Source: Myxococcales bacterium FL481 (GTDB lineage Bacteria > Myxococcota_A > Polyangia > Nannocystales > Nannocystaceae). From it: a stretch of DNA of 35,357 nt. A program made the position numbers and the translations under genes. The number at the start of each line of letters is the position of its first letter. The stretch's first letter is position 1. Shown piece by piece: positions 8,575 to 17,261 of this stretch. The notes beneath the pieces are model-generated. The model worked only from the letters and a program-made list of their open reading frames with translations. It had not been told where the DNA came from and made no database searches. The stretch is taken from assembly GCA_006508105.1 (NCBI GenBank), contig QKPP01000240.1, forward strand, positions 2,176 to 37,532, in the 5' to 3' direction.

Positions 8575-8871
8575 TCACAGGATGTCTTGCAGTTTGAGCG
8601 CGATGCCCATGTCGCCATCGATGGCGAGCTTGCCGGTCATGAACGCCGTCGTGGGGGCCAAGTCTCCCGCCGCGAGTTCGTCCAAGGTGGCCACACTCAG
8701 CTTGATCGTGCACGCGGCTTCCTTGTCGTCGTTGCTCACCACGTTGGGAACGGAGACCGCGTCGATGTGGATCACGCCATCGGGGCTAAGGTCGAGCTTG
8801 AGTGTCGAGCCGAGGCCGCTGTCTTCGCCCACGCGTTCGCGCAACTGCTGGGTGTGCTGTTCAAGAGTCAT
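8575..8871 (-). CDS. SCP2 sterol-binding-domain protein
   Basis: A 98-residue protein that is essentially one SCP2 domain, the small lipid-binding fold. Recognisable parts are VVSNDDKEAACTIKLS (central strands), the TLDELAAGDLAPTTAFMTGKL segment and the closing IDGDMGIALKLQDIL, the usual end of the fold. Stand-alone SCP2 proteins are thought to bind acyl-CoA or other lipids in the cytoplasm. The frame is open upstream to a TTG at 8910, but the ATG at 8871 (MTLEQHTQQLRERV) gives the normal N-terminal helix. No strong ribosome site is seen. Neighbouring genes do not point to a pathway. Confidence 0.85.
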   Translation of the reverse strand: MTLEQHTQQLRERVGEDSGLGSTLKLDLSPDGVIHIDAVSVPNVVSNDDKEAACTIKLSVATLDELAAGDLAPTTAFMTGKLAIDGDMGIALKLQDIL

Positions 8872-9256
8872 GACGAGGTAGTTATGGGGGACGACGCCGG
8901 TGCGAGGCAATCCCGTCGGGTGCGCTGGTCTTCGGCGAGGGCCGGCGAGTCGTTGCGGACGCCATCACACGCCGTACCCGGCCCGATCCCGTTCCCGTCC
9001 GATGTCGCGCCACCGTCGTGGCTGCATCCGCAAAGCCGGTACGGCTTGCCACCCGACGAGGCCCCTCCCGCCGCAGCCGTCACCCGCCCCGGACGGTCCT
9101 CTGAACCGGCATCAACGATGCCTCGGAGCCCGCGACGGTGGGCGCGGAGACGGCCCCGCCGCTCGTTTGTCAGCGTCTCGAGACCTCTCCGCGGCGGCCA
9201 GCGCCTCGACTCCGGTCGAGGCGTCTGGCGCTTGCGCGGCCGGGAAGGGTGCCGAG
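8872..9256. other. Intergenic region with one strong hairpin
   Basis: About 385 bp between formate-THF ligase and the SCP2 gene, both on the minus strand. Apart from the hairpin listed separately, I see no gene: frames on both strands give Arg/Pro/Ala-rich translations without motifs. Confidence 0.55.
9198..9228 (-). terminator. Hairpin downstream of formate-THF ligase
   Basis: A 9-bp perfect stem (CGCCTCGAC/GTCGAGGCG) with a TCCG loop is extended by CCAG/CTGG past a one-base bulge. It lies about 30 nt after the stop of the fhs gene. It lacks a T-tract, so it may be a Rho-assisted or mRNA 3'-end structure. Confidence 0.55.
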
Positions 9257-10951
9257 CTACGAAAGCCCGACCACGCGGCCGTCGGGTTGCAGACCGATGT
9301 TTTGGGCCGCGCCCACCCGTGGCATGCCGGGCATGAGCAGCATCTTGCCGGTCATCGCGACCACGAACCCGGCGCCGGCGGACGCTTTGAGCGAGCGCAC
9401 GCGGAGTCGCCAGCCGGTGGGAGCGCCCAGCTTTTTGGCGTCGTCGCTGAGCGACTTTTGGGTTTTGGCCATGCACACGGGGAGATTGCCGAATCCGTGG
9501 TTCTCTAGTTGCTGTAGCTGAGCTTCGGCCTCCGGCTCGAAGTCGACGCCATCGGCCCGGTACATCTCGTGGGCGATCGTTTCGATCTTCTGGCGCAGCG
9601 GCGTCGACAGTTCGTACAGCGGCTTGTACGGGCGGTTGCCCTCTGCGGACGCCTCGATGACGGCCTGGGCGAGGGCCGCTCCACCTTCACCCCCGTGGTG
9701 AGCCACCTCGGAGAGCGCGTGGCGGGCCCCGGCTTGCTCACACAAACGAGCCACGGCGGCGAGCTCGGCATCGGTGTCGTGGTCGAACCGATTGATGGCG
9801 ACGACCACCGGCAGGCCGAACTTGCGCAGGTTTTCGATATGGACACGAGGGTTGTCGAATCCTCGCTCCACCGCTTCGACGTTCTCGGACTTGAGGTCTT
9901 TGGCGTCCGCCCCCCCGTGGAGCTTGAGAGCGCGGCAGGTCACGACCAAGACGACGGCGGCGGGCATGTAGCCGAGCTCGCGACACTTGATGTGCAGGAA
10001 TTTCTCGGCGCCCAAGTCCGCCGCGAAACCGGCCTCGCTGACCACGTAGTCCGCGATCTGGGTGCCGAGGGAGGTGGCGATGAGGCTGTTGCAACCGTGC
10101 GCGATGTTGGCGAACGGTCCGCAGTGTAGCAGCGCGGGGGTGTGGTCGGTGGTCTGCACCAAGTTGGGCAGCAACGCGTCTTTGAGCAGGACCTCCAGCG
10201 CACCGATGCAGCCGAACTCTTCGGCGCGGCGGGGCTTGCCTTGGCGGTCGTAGCCCACCACCATTCGGCCCAGGCGCGCGCGTAGGTCCTCGCGGTCCTT
10301 CGCCAAGGCCATGACGGCCATGATCTCCGACGCCGCGGTGATGTCGAATCCCGAGGGGTGGGGAAAGCCGCTCGACGGCCCGCCGAGCCCGATTTCGCAG
10401 TTTCTCAGCTGACGATCGCAAAGGTCGAGCACGCGTCGCCATGTGAGCTTGGCTGGATCGAGGTCGAACTCGTTGTCGAAGTAGATGTGGTTGTCCACCA
10501 CCGCCGAAAGCAAGTTGTTCGCCGAGGTGATCGCGTGAAAGTCCCCGGTCAGGTGCATGTTGATGTCTTCCATCGGCAGCACCTGGGCGTGACCGCCACC
10601 CGCCGCGCCGCCCTTAATCCCGAACGTCGGGCCGAGCGAAGGCTGGCGCAGGCACAGACAGTGGCTCTTGCCGAGGTGGGCCAAACCCTGCGCGAGGCCG
10701 ATGGAGGTCACGGTCTTGCCGTCCCCCGCGCTGGTAGCCGTCAGCGCGGTGACGAGGATCAGCTTCGACTCACCGGACGGCGGCTTGCGTCCATCGCCTG
10801 CTTCGAGGCGGATTTTGGCCTTGTAGCGCCCGTAGGGCTCGAGGTCTTGGTCTTGCAGACCGAGTTGCGCAGCGATCTCTTCGATGGGTCGAAGCGATGT
10901 GTTTTGAGCGATCTCGGCGTCAGGCGGAAGCGGCGACAATGGACGAGGCAT
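9257..10951 (-). CDS. fhs: Formate--tetrahydrofolate ligase
   Basis: This 564-residue protein matches the usual length of FTHFS, the ATP-dependent enzyme that joins formate to tetrahydrofolate to give 10-formyl-THF for purine, fMet-tRNA and C1 metabolism. The nucleotide site is TATSAGDGKT (about 71-80), a variant of the common TPAGEGKTT. GGAAGGGHAQVLPMEDINMH and GDFHAITSANNLL follow, then VVAINRFDHDTDAE and the closing GKMLLMPGMPR motif. The frame is open upstream to 11056, but MPRPLSPLPPDAEIAQ from the ATG at 10951 aligns with the normal N-terminus. No folD or glycine-cleavage gene is adjacent, so it appears to be a lone C1 gene. Confidence 0.95.
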   Translation of the reverse strand: MPRPLSPLPPDAEIAQNTSLRPIEEIAAQLGLQDQDLEPYGRYKAKIRLEAGDGRKPPSGESKLILVTALTATSAGDGKTVTSIGLAQGLAHLGKSHCLCLRQPSLGPTFGIKGGAAGGGHAQVLPMEDINMHLTGDFHAITSANNLLSAVVDNHIYFDNEFDLDPAKLTWRRVLDLCDRQLRNCEIGLGGPSSGFPHPSGFDITAASEIMAVMALAKDREDLRARLGRMVVGYDRQGKPRRAEEFGCIGALEVLLKDALLPNLVQTTDHTPALLHCGPFANIAHGCNSLIATSLGTQIADYVVSEAGFAADLGAEKFLHIKCRELGYMPAAVVLVVTCRALKLHGGADAKDLKSENVEAVERGFDNPRVHIENLRKFGLPVVVAINRFDHDTDAELAAVARLCEQAGARHALSEVAHHGGEGGAALAQAVIEASAEGNRPYKPLYELSTPLRQKIETIAHEMYRADGVDFEPEAEAQLQQLENHGFGNLPVCMAKTQKSLSDDAKKLGAPTGWRLRVRSLKASAGAGFVVAMTGKMLLMPGMPRVGAAQNIGLQPDGRVVGLS

Positions 10952-11185
10952 CCAGGGATGGTAGACGAAATCGTCCCGCGGAGAAGCGGCCCTGGCGTTG
11001 CCGCGAGGCGTTCTCCCCGGTTCGCGACCGCGGCGGAAAACGGCGTCGTGGGCCACGTAGACGGCGTCGCTCGTCGCCTGGTGACGCTGCCGTGACGGTC
11101 GAATCGCGGTCCATCGAAGGTCCAGTCGATAAACAGACTCGAGTGTCCGCTGCTCGACAGGCGCGAGAACGTCGACGGGTGAAGC

Positions 11186-11521
11186 TCAGACCGACGTGCG
11201 AGTCGTTCCGCGCCGCGAGGCCGGGGCGGGCGCAGCTGCGCCTGCCGCCGAGCGGTCGTCCGCTTGAGCCGCTCGCACGGCATGGCGGGCCCGCTCGACT
11301 TCGGCCAGGATCGAGCGGGCGTGGTCCACAAGTTTGCGGCCAGCGGGGCGCAGTTGCATCCCTTTCGCGGTGCGGTCGAACAGCTGCACACCGAGTTCCT
11401 CTTCAAGTCCTCGGATCCGTCGCGTCAGCGGCGGCTGCGTCACGTGCAGGCGCTTCGCCGCTCGCGCGAGCTGACCTTCCTCGGCGACTGCGACGATTGA
11501 TTCGAGTTGAACGAGCGACAT
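11186..11521 (-). CDS. LysR-type regulator reduced to its HTH domain
   Basis: A 111-residue protein starting MSLVQLESIVAVAEEGQLARA. Residues 1-65 are a textbook LysR winged HTH (AAKRLHVTQPPLTRRIRGLE, then LGVQLFDRT). The linker helix follows, and the protein ends in an Ala/Arg-rich tail. The effector-binding domain of about 200 residues is absent, with no frameshifted remainder downstream. The ATG at 11521 gives the exact family N-terminus. It is divergent from methionine aminopeptidase, and the 91-bp spacer holds a LysR-box-like palindrome. Known LysR proteins autoregulate and control a divergent neighbour. A truncated one could act as a constitutive or competing binder, which is inference. 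It may also be a decaying gene. Confidence 0.82.
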   Translation of the reverse strand: MSLVQLESIVAVAEEGQLARAAKRLHVTQPPLTRRIRGLEEELGVQLFDRTAKGMQLRPAGRKLVDHARSILAEVERARHAVRAAQADDRSAAGAAAPAPASRRGTTRTSV

Positions 11522-11562
11522 GCGACGATTCGTAGCACGAGTTTGGAGCCGCCTGGGCCGCG

Positions 11563-11577
11563 ATACCCAAAAGGTAT
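11563..11577. promoter_or_regulatory. LysR-box-like T-N11-A palindrome
   Basis: ATACC-CAAAA-GGTAT, a perfect 5-bp inverted repeat with T and A exactly 11 nt apart, which is the consensus for LysR-type binding sites. It lies in the spacer between the HTH-only LysR gene and map, 42 bp from the former start and 36 bp from the latter. The A/T-rich core stands out in this GC-rich spacer. Confidence 0.6.
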
Positions 11578-11612
11578 TGGATTCCGCTCGATGGCCCACG
11601 CACCCTGACCAG

Positions 11613-12452
11613 ATGGCAGTGACGATTCTCAGCGCGGCCGAGGTGGAACGCATGCGCGCCGCGGGGCGAGTCGCGGCCGGGACGTTGTCGCGGGTTTGTG
11701 AACGAGTTGCCGCGGGGGTGAGCACGGCCCAGATCGACGCGTGGGTCCGAGAGGACACCGTGCGGCAAGGCGCGCGTCCCAGTCAGTTGGGGTACAAGGG
11801 GTTTCCTGCGGCGGTTTGTACCAGTCGCAACGCGGTCGTTTGCCACGGGATCCCGTCTTCCGATGAGGTGGTTGCCGACGGCGATATCATCAATATCGAT
11901 GTGACGAGCGAGTACCGTGGGTTTCACGGCGACACCTCCCGCACGGTCTCGGTCGGGACGCCCAGTGCCGACGCTCGCCACGTGACGGATGTATCCCGGC
12001 GGTGCTTGGCGGCGGGCATCGAGGTCGTGCGTCCGGGGGTTCGCTTGGGCGATGTGGGGGCCGCGATCGAAGCGCTCGCGCGATCGGAAGGGTGCGGCGT
12101 GGTCACGGAGTTCGCCGGGCACGGGATCGGCCGCAACATGCACCAGCCGCCCATGGTGATGCACGTGGGTCCGCCGGGTAAGGGGCTGCGACTTCGGCCG
12201 GGCATGGCGTTTACGATCGAGCCCATGATCACCATCGGCTGGCCGAAGCTGGTGCGGCTCGACGATGGGTGGACGGTGCTCACCGCGGACGGGTCTCCCA
12301 CCGCTCAGTTCGAGCACACGGTGGTCGTGACCGACACCGGGTGCGAGATCACCACTGACTTGATGGCGGCCGACGGCAGCGGAGCTGCATCCGGTGACGC
12401 GGCGGGGCGCGGCCCGAACGGAGGCCGAGATCGGGTACGCTCAGCGCGATGA
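11613..12452 (+). CDS. map: Type I methionine aminopeptidase
   Basis: A 279-residue protein that removes the initiator Met from nascent proteins. All five metal ligands of the pita-bread fold are visible: Asp96 (INIDVTS), Asp107 (HGDTSRT), His170 (FAGHGIG), Glu203 (FTIEPM) and Glu234 (QFEHT). The active-site His78 (VCHGIPS) is also present. It has no N-terminal zinc-finger extension. A C-terminal tail of about 25 Gly/Arg-rich residues is unusual. The ATG at 11613 is chosen because MAVTILSAAEVERM matches the family start; the frame is open upstream to 11520, which would run into the divergent LysR start. Its stop overlaps ytoQ. Confidence 0.93.
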   Translation: MAVTILSAAEVERMRAAGRVAAGTLSRVCERVAAGVSTAQIDAWVREDTVRQGARPSQLGYKGFPAAVCTSRNAVVCHGIPSSDEVVADGDIINIDVTSEYRGFHGDTSRTVSVGTPSADARHVTDVSRRCLAAGIEVVRPGVRLGDVGAAIEALARSEGCGVVTEFAGHGIGRNMHQPPMVMHVGPPGKGLRLRPGMAFTIEPMITIGWPKLVRLDDGWTVLTADGSPTAQFEHTVVVTDTGCEITTDLMAADGSGAASGDAAGRGPNGGRDRVRSAR

Positions 12453-12910
12453 GCATCGACACGCTGACGGCTTACTTGTGCGGTGAGATTCACTCCGACT
12501 GGCGCGAGCAGATCCGCAGCGGTCTGGACGAACGCGACCTTCCCGTGCGGTGCACCGGCCCCGTCACAGATCATGAACGTAGCGACAACTGCGGGGAACG
12601 GGTGTTTGGACCCGTTGCGGATCCCTTCGCGAAGGATCAGATCGCGGCTGGGCTCAACGCCATCCGGGCTCGCCATCTCATCGACGCCGCGGACGTCATC
12701 GTCGTCCGCTTTGGCCCGAAGTATCGCCAGTGGAACGCCGCTTTTGAGGCCGGGATGGCGGTCGCACTCGGCAAGTCCGTCATCACGCTGCACGACCGCG
12801 AGCTGGACCACGCGCTCAAGGAGGTCGATCGGGCTGCGCTGGCGGTGGCGAGGACACCCCGCGAGGTTGTGGCGGCCTTGGAGTACGTGATGCGAGGCGA
12901 AGTCGGCTGA
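12449..12910 (+). CDS. ytoQ: YtoQ family protein
   Basis: A 153-residue protein that closely follows the YtoQ family: LTAYLCGEIHSDWREQI at the start, GPVTDHERSDNCGE near residue 37, RARHLIDAADVIVVRFG, then KYRQWNAAFEAGMAVALGK. The fold resembles nucleoside 2-deoxyribosyltransferase-like proteins, but the biochemical role of YtoQ is not established as far as I know. Its ATG overlaps the TGA of map (ATGA), so the two are very likely translated together. The function suggested by this pairing is unknown. Confidence 0.88.
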   Translation: MSIDTLTAYLCGEIHSDWREQIRSGLDERDLPVRCTGPVTDHERSDNCGERVFGPVADPFAKDQIAAGLNAIRARHLIDAADVIVVRFGPKYRQWNAAFEAGMAVALGKSVITLHDRELDHALKEVDRAALAVARTPREVVAALEYVMRGEVG

Positions 12911-12961
12911 CCAGCGCGTCGATTTCGCCTCCGATCCGGCGGTTTCGCTCGCACGCGGGGG

Positions 12962-13000
12962 GCCGGCGGTCGGGCCACGAGGGGAGACCGAGCCGCCGGC
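12962..13000. terminator. Bidirectional hairpin between ytoQ and the pyrophosphorylase gene
   Basis: GCCGGCGGTCGG pairs with CCGA-G-CCGCCGGC (12 bp with one bulged base). The hairpin lies between the stops of two convergent genes. It has no T-tract, as with other hairpins in this window. Confidence 0.55.
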
Positions 13001-13007
13001 TTCGCGC

Positions 13008-14327
13008 CTATGCCCGGGGCCCCTTCGGCACGTAGTCCAACGAGAGCACTTCGATCCCCCCGTCGACGGGTCGTACCGTGGCGTCCTGCACGTCGCGGTC
13101 GATCGCTCCGCCGGCCACGATGCAGTTGCGCACCTTGGTGTGGGCGGTCACGCGGGTGTCGGCCGCCTCGAGGCCGGTGGCGTCGCGTCCCCACAGGACC
13201 GAGTGGGCCACGGCCGCGCCTTCCTCCACGGTCCATCCGTCACCGATGACCGCGTAGGGGCCCAGGGTGGCTCCCGGTGCGATGACGCATTGATCTCCAA
13301 TGACGACCGGCGGGACGATGGTGACGCGACGGAGGTCGACGTCGACTCCGTGACCGAGCTGGCCCCATGGCGTGGTCGCATAGCTGGCCGGACCATGGAT
13401 TTTGCCGTCGAGGTACTGTTCGTTGACCGCGAGGTAGTCGCGCTTGGTGCCAACATCGAACCATGCACCTTCGTAGCGCACGGCGTGCATCGGATACTGT
13501 TTGGCCAGCGGGGCGTGGGCGAGGCGACCCAGCAGTGCGGGGAAGACGTGCTTGCCGAAATCGTAAAACGGCGCGTCGACGTCCACCCGGGCTTGGGTGC
13601 GCAGATTGTCGACCTCTCGCAGCAGTTCGGCCTCGACGAGGTAGATCGAGGCGTTGTTGAGATTGCTCGGTGAGTTGGGGTCTTTCTCGTGAAAGCCGAC
13701 GATTCGGCCGCTCTCTCGCAATGGGCCGTCGTGGGCTTCGACCCCGTCCAACAACACCGTGCCGAAGTCCTTGCGGCGATCGAGCGGGATCGGATTGACG
13801 ACCATTGTCACTGCCGCGCCCTGGCGGCGGTGAATCTCGTACATCCGCTGGATCATGTCCGCGTCGAAGTTGGTCACGATATCTCCGCTGGGGACGAGCA
13901 CCGTCGACCCTGCGAACGGACGCACGTCGGGGGTGGGTTCACCATCCACGACACGCTTGGCGGTTTGCCCGAGAACTTGCTTGGCGACCCCGCCGAGCGT
14001 GCCGGTGGGCGTTTCCTCGTCGACGAAGCCCACTTCGACGCCAAGTGGGGTGCGCTCACGGAAATGGCGCTTGATCGTTTCCGCGAGGACGCAAACGTTC
14101 ATCGTGATGTCGGTGATCCCGGCATCGATCATGCGGTGTACCCACAGTTCCGCGATGGGGAGACGCCCGCCCAGTGGGAAGAGTGGTTTGGGCAAATGGT
14201 GGGCAGTCAGAGGCTCGAGTCGCCGTCCCAATCCGGCCGCCAAGATGGCGCCACGCAGGCTCTGTTCACGGGGAAGCTGCGCCGCCCAGCGGGCGGCGCC
14301 AGATCGGCGATCATATTCGATGGGCAT
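13008..14327 (-). CDS. NDP-sugar pyrophosphorylase with left-handed beta-helix tail
   Basis: A 439-residue sugar-phosphate nucleotidyltransferase. The signature is AILAAGLGRRLEPLT near residue 26, followed by KPLFPLGG with the catalytic Lys. SGDIVTNFDADMI carries the metal-binding Asp. The last 130 residues show hexapeptide-like repeats (VVIGDQCVIAPGATLGPYAVIGDGWTV), a left-handed beta-helix. The family makes NDP-glucose, GDP-mannose or similar; the sequence does not settle which. The ATG at 14327 (MPIEYDRRSG) is preferred to a TTG at 14384. A 25-residue leader precedes the core. The product could supply the glycosylation genes at 18-29 kb, which is inference. Confidence 0.85.
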   Translation of the reverse strand: MPIEYDRRSGAARWAAQLPREQSLRGAILAAGLGRRLEPLTAHHLPKPLFPLGGRLPIAELWVHRMIDAGITDITMNVCVLAETIKRHFRERTPLGVEVGFVDEETPTGTLGGVAKQVLGQTAKRVVDGEPTPDVRPFAGSTVLVPSGDIVTNFDADMIQRMYEIHRRQGAAVTMVVNPIPLDRRKDFGTVLLDGVEAHDGPLRESGRIVGFHEKDPNSPSNLNNASIYLVEAELLREVDNLRTQARVDVDAPFYDFGKHVFPALLGRLAHAPLAKQYPMHAVRYEGAWFDVGTKRDYLAVNEQYLDGKIHGPASYATTPWGQLGHGVDVDLRRVTIVPPVVIGDQCVIAPGATLGPYAVIGDGWTVEEGAAVAHSVLWGRDATGLEAADTRVTAHTKVRNCIVAGGAIDRDVQDATVRPVDGGIEVLSLDYVPKGPRA

Positions 14328-14481
14328 AGAAATGGGCTTTCGCGCGGGTTCGCGGGGTTGGAGAGACACGGCGGCCGTTCGCAATCGCGCTGGCGAACCG
14401 CGTTGGCAAGCCTAGCAGATGTCCCGATCAGCGCCGGCGAATCTGGCTCGAAATCGCAGCGACCAGGTCGTCGCCCAAGCT

Positions 14482-15051
14482 TCAGTTTTTGCGGCCGGTT
14501 GCGTCGGAATCGATTGTCGTCGCCGACGTCGCGAGCAGGGCCGGAATCGTGAGCCGCAGCGGCGTGAGAGCCTCGGCGTTCCGGGTCATTCCGCGCAGGA
14601 GCAGTTTGGCTTCGCGGGTCATGGCCCGAGCCAGCCGAAATCGCAGTACCAGGTGGTGGTCCCGTCCGGGGGGGAGCACGATCGGGTCGGTGATCCCGGT
14701 TGCAGTCGCGGTGTCGAGCGGGTACTCGAGTCCGTCGTAGGCCAGCAAGATGCCGTCGCGGGGCACCTGTACCGCGGTCGCCCCCTCGTTGCGTAGCCGC
14801 ACGCGGAGGCGGACCGTCTGTGGCCCGTAGTGCGCGTGCTGCAACTCGACGACCGTCGAGTCGCGGTCGTGTTGCCGCTCGCCGGGATGAAACGTTCGCT
14901 CGCGCAGGGCCGACTCCGTCGGGGAGCAGGCCGTCGTCCCGGCGCCGCCGCAGCCCATCAGTAGCATCACCCGGCTCCACGCTCGGACCGAAAACCACCA
15001 AGACGCACGCGGCGAGGGACGGGCGCCGGCGCGGGCAGGGATGGGCGCCAT
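14482..15051 (-). CDS. Small putative lipoprotein, unknown function
   Basis: A 189-residue protein I do not recognise. It begins with a basic leader, a short hydrophobic stretch (WSRVMLLMG) and a lipobox L-M-G-C at Cys34, so it is probably exported and lipid-anchored. The remaining 150 residues look like one beta-sandwich domain: strands such as TVRLRVRLRNEGATAVQVP and LVLRFRLAR recall DUF4352/Ig-like domains of accessory lipoproteins. It precedes the pyrophosphorylase gene on the same strand by about 155 bp. Its start lies only 27 bp from that of the divergent FabV gene, so the two promoters must overlap. Confidence 0.6.
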   Translation of the reverse strand: MAPIPARAGARPSPRASWWFSVRAWSRVMLLMGCGGAGTTACSPTESALRERTFHPGERQHDRDSTVVELQHAHYGPQTVRLRVRLRNEGATAVQVPRDGILLAYDGLEYPLDTATATGITDPIVLPPGRDHHLVLRFRLARAMTREAKLLLRGMTRNAEALTPLRLTIPALLATSATTIDSDATGRKN

Positions 15052-15078
15052 GAGCCGAGTATGGTACATCGCGCGGCG

Positions 15079-16326
15079 ATGAAGCTCGCGCTCCCTGCGT
15101 TTCAGTTCCGATTTATGGCCGCGGCTGGCAACGTGATTTTCCCCGGAAACTTCCACCCGGTGGGCACGCAGCGCGAAGTCGAGAACGTCGCAGGTCAGAT
15201 GGGGGACGGGACGGCTGATGGCGACGGCGGGTGCTGGCTCGTGGTCGGGGGCTCGGGAGGTTTCGGCAGCGCCGCCCGGCTCGCGTTGGGTTTGGATCGC
15301 GGGGCAGACACGCTGAGCGTGTCGTTCGACGCCGCGCCTGACTTCAGCTCGCGCAACAAGATTCGGCAGATCGGTTCACCGGGGTACCATCGTAACCTCG
15401 CGATCGAGCGAGCGCTGCGTCAGCGCGGTCGTATCGCCGAGTCGCACAACGGCGACGCGTTCGATCCGGCCCTGCGAGCGCAGGTCCTGAGCACCCTGCG
15501 CGAGCGGTTTGGCGGGCGAAAACTCAACGGTTTGGTCTGGGCCCTCGCCGCACCGCGAGCGGTGGACCCTCGCACCGGGGCTCGCGTGGCCAGTGCCCTC
15601 AAACCGTTGGGGCTTCCGGCGCTGATCAAGACGTTCGCGGGCCGCAAGGGCGACGAACCGGCGGAGATTGTCGAGTTCAAGATCGAACCGGGCACGCCAG
15701 AGGAAGCGGTCCACACGCAGTTCGTCATGGGTGGTGGCATCCTCGAGCAGTGGGTGGAGGACCTGTTGGCGGCCGACGGGTTGGCGCCGGGCTTCACCTT
15801 GTTGTCGATTAGCTACCGCGGAAACCCACTCAACGAAGCGATCTACCGCAACGGGCTCATCGGTTTGGCCAAGGCGGACTTAGAGTTTCGCACGCATGCG
15901 GTGGGGCGGGTGTTGGCCGATCGCTTGGGCGGTCGGGCCTTGTCGGTCGAAGGGCCGGCGGTGGTGACGGAAGCTTCGGGGGGCATTCCCGGCGTGCCGC
16001 TGTACCTGGCGCTGCTGGCCGACGTGATGCGCGACCGCTTCGAAAACCCCGTGGCGTCGATGCGGCGACTGTTTCGCGAGCACCTCGCTCCCGGCTGCGA
16101 ACCGCAGCTCGACGACGAGGGTCTGTTGCGCATGGACGATCGAGAACTCGAAGCGAGCGTGCAGGCCGAGATGAAGGCTCGTTACGCGGCCCACCCGGTG
16201 GGTGCGACGTTGGACAACGCCTTGTACGAGGACTTCATGCGAGCCTACGCGCGAACCCGGGGCTTCGATGTGGCGGGCGTCGACTACGACGCGGAGTTCG
16301 ACGTCGAGGACATCTGCCGCGCCTGA
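15079..16326 (+). CDS. fabV: FabV-type enoyl-ACP/trans-2-enoyl-CoA reductase
   Basis: A 415-residue protein of the FabV/TER family, which reduces the enoyl double bond in fatty-acid elongation with NAD(P)H. Residues about 55-67 form the Rossmann loop VVGGSGGFGSAAR, then GADTLSVSFD, NGDAF and LVWALAAPRAVDPRTG. The catalytic pair is in YRNGLIGLAK (Tyr256, Lys265), the Y-x8-K spacing that marks FabV rather than FabI. The FHPVGTQREV segment matches the family N-terminus. ATGs at 15061, 15079 and 15115 are all in frame; 15079 is preferred because 15061 is nearly on top of the divergent lipoprotein start. FabV is intrinsically triclosan-tolerant in other bacteria. Its stop is one base from that of the convergent hydrolase gene. 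Confidence 0.9.
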   Translation: MKLALPAFQFRFMAAAGNVIFPGNFHPVGTQREVENVAGQMGDGTADGDGGCWLVVGGSGGFGSAARLALGLDRGADTLSVSFDAAPDFSSRNKIRQIGSPGYHRNLAIERALRQRGRIAESHNGDAFDPALRAQVLSTLRERFGGRKLNGLVWALAAPRAVDPRTGARVASALKPLGLPALIKTFAGRKGDEPAEIVEFKIEPGTPEEAVHTQFVMGGGILEQWVEDLLAADGLAPGFTLLSISYRGNPLNEAIYRNGLIGLAKADLEFRTHAVGRVLADRLGGRALSVEGPAVVTEASGGIPGVPLYLALLADVMRDRFENPVASMRRLFREHLAPGCEPQLDDEGLLRMDDRELEASVQAEMKARYAAHPVGATLDNALYEDFMRAYARTRGFDVAGVDYDAEFDVEDICRA

Positions 16327-16327
16327 G

Positions 16328-17230
16328 CTAGGCGAGTGGCGCCGGCTCGGGCTCGGAGGACGGCGGGTTTTCGGCGAGAAACGGTCGGACGAGGTCGGCG
16401 ACCCGTGGGGCGTCGTCGAGGTGCACGTGATGTCCACCGGGCACGACATGAGCGGTGATGTTCGGCACGCAGTCGATCCGGTCGGGCAGCTGAGCTCGGG
16501 CGTCGGTGAAACCGCTGGTGGTGTGCACGAGCAAGGTCGGGCATTCGACTCGGCGCAAGAAGGCCTGCACTTGCGGTTCTGTGAGCCGCTGCCGGGACGG
16601 CACGCGCAAAGCGGGATCGCTGCGCCATCGATAGCCCGCCGCTTCGTGGATCAAGCCGCGCTCGACAAGCAGTTGCGCGCTATCCAGGCGCAACGGCGCG
16701 GCGACGTCGGCAATGCGTTGCGCGGCCTCCGTGGGGTTGGCGAAGTAGCGGGGTCGACCCGAGCGTTGGCGTTCGAAGCGGAGGGAGCGCGCGAACCGTT
16801 CGGGCGCGGCTTCAGCGGAGTCGCTCAGCGGCCCGAGGGCGTCGAGCAGCACCAGTCGGCGAACTTGCGCGGGTCGGATCGCGGCGATGAACGGCGCGAT
16901 GCCGCCGCCCAGCGAGTGTCCCAGCAGAGCGAACGCCGTCCAGGGCATCGCGTCGACGGCGGCGACGACCTCCGCGACCAGATCGAGAAACCCGTACAGC
17001 GACCCGACCGGGCGATGCGCGGAAAGCCCATGGCCGGGCAGGTCCAACGCCCACAGGCTGACGTCCGGGAGCAGCGGCGCGAGTCGGTCGAAGCTGTTGG
17101 CGTTGTCCAACCAACCGTGGAGAGCGAGGACCGGCATGCCGTCCGCGCGCCCCCACTGCTTGGCGGCCAGGCGCAGGTGCGGCGTCTGGATGGTGCGTGG
17201 TTCGCCGCGCAGAGTTGGTGGTCCGTCCAC
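16328..17230 (-). CDS. Alpha/beta hydrolase, SERHL-like
   Basis: A 300-residue alpha/beta hydrolase. The oxyanion-hole motif is ALHGWLDNANSFDRL near residue 37, a sequence typical of the serine-hydrolase-like (SERHL) group. LDLPGHGLS follows, then the nucleophile elbow LLGHSLGGG with Ser106. The catalytic His is in VPGGHHVHLDD near residue 268. No signal peptide is seen. The frame is open far upstream, into the PASTA gene, but the GTG at 17230 gives a normal length; there is no clear ribosome site, so the start is uncertain. It follows the PASTA gene by 31 bp on the same strand, probably as one transcript. The substrate cannot be assigned. Confidence 0.83.
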   Translation of the reverse strand: MDGPPTLRGEPRTIQTPHLRLAAKQWGRADGMPVLALHGWLDNANSFDRLAPLLPDVSLWALDLPGHGLSAHRPVGSLYGFLDLVAEVVAAVDAMPWTAFALLGHSLGGGIAPFIAAIRPAQVRRLVLLDALGPLSDSAEAAPERFARSLRFERQRSGRPRYFANPTEAAQRIADVAAPLRLDSAQLLVERGLIHEAAGYRWRSDPALRVPSRQRLTEPQVQAFLRRVECPTLLVHTTSGFTDARAQLPDRIDCVPNITAHVVPGGHHVHLDDAPRVADLVRPFLAENPPSSEPEPAPLA

Positions 17231-17261
17231 AGCTGACGAGCAGTAGAGGATGGGGCCGTGA

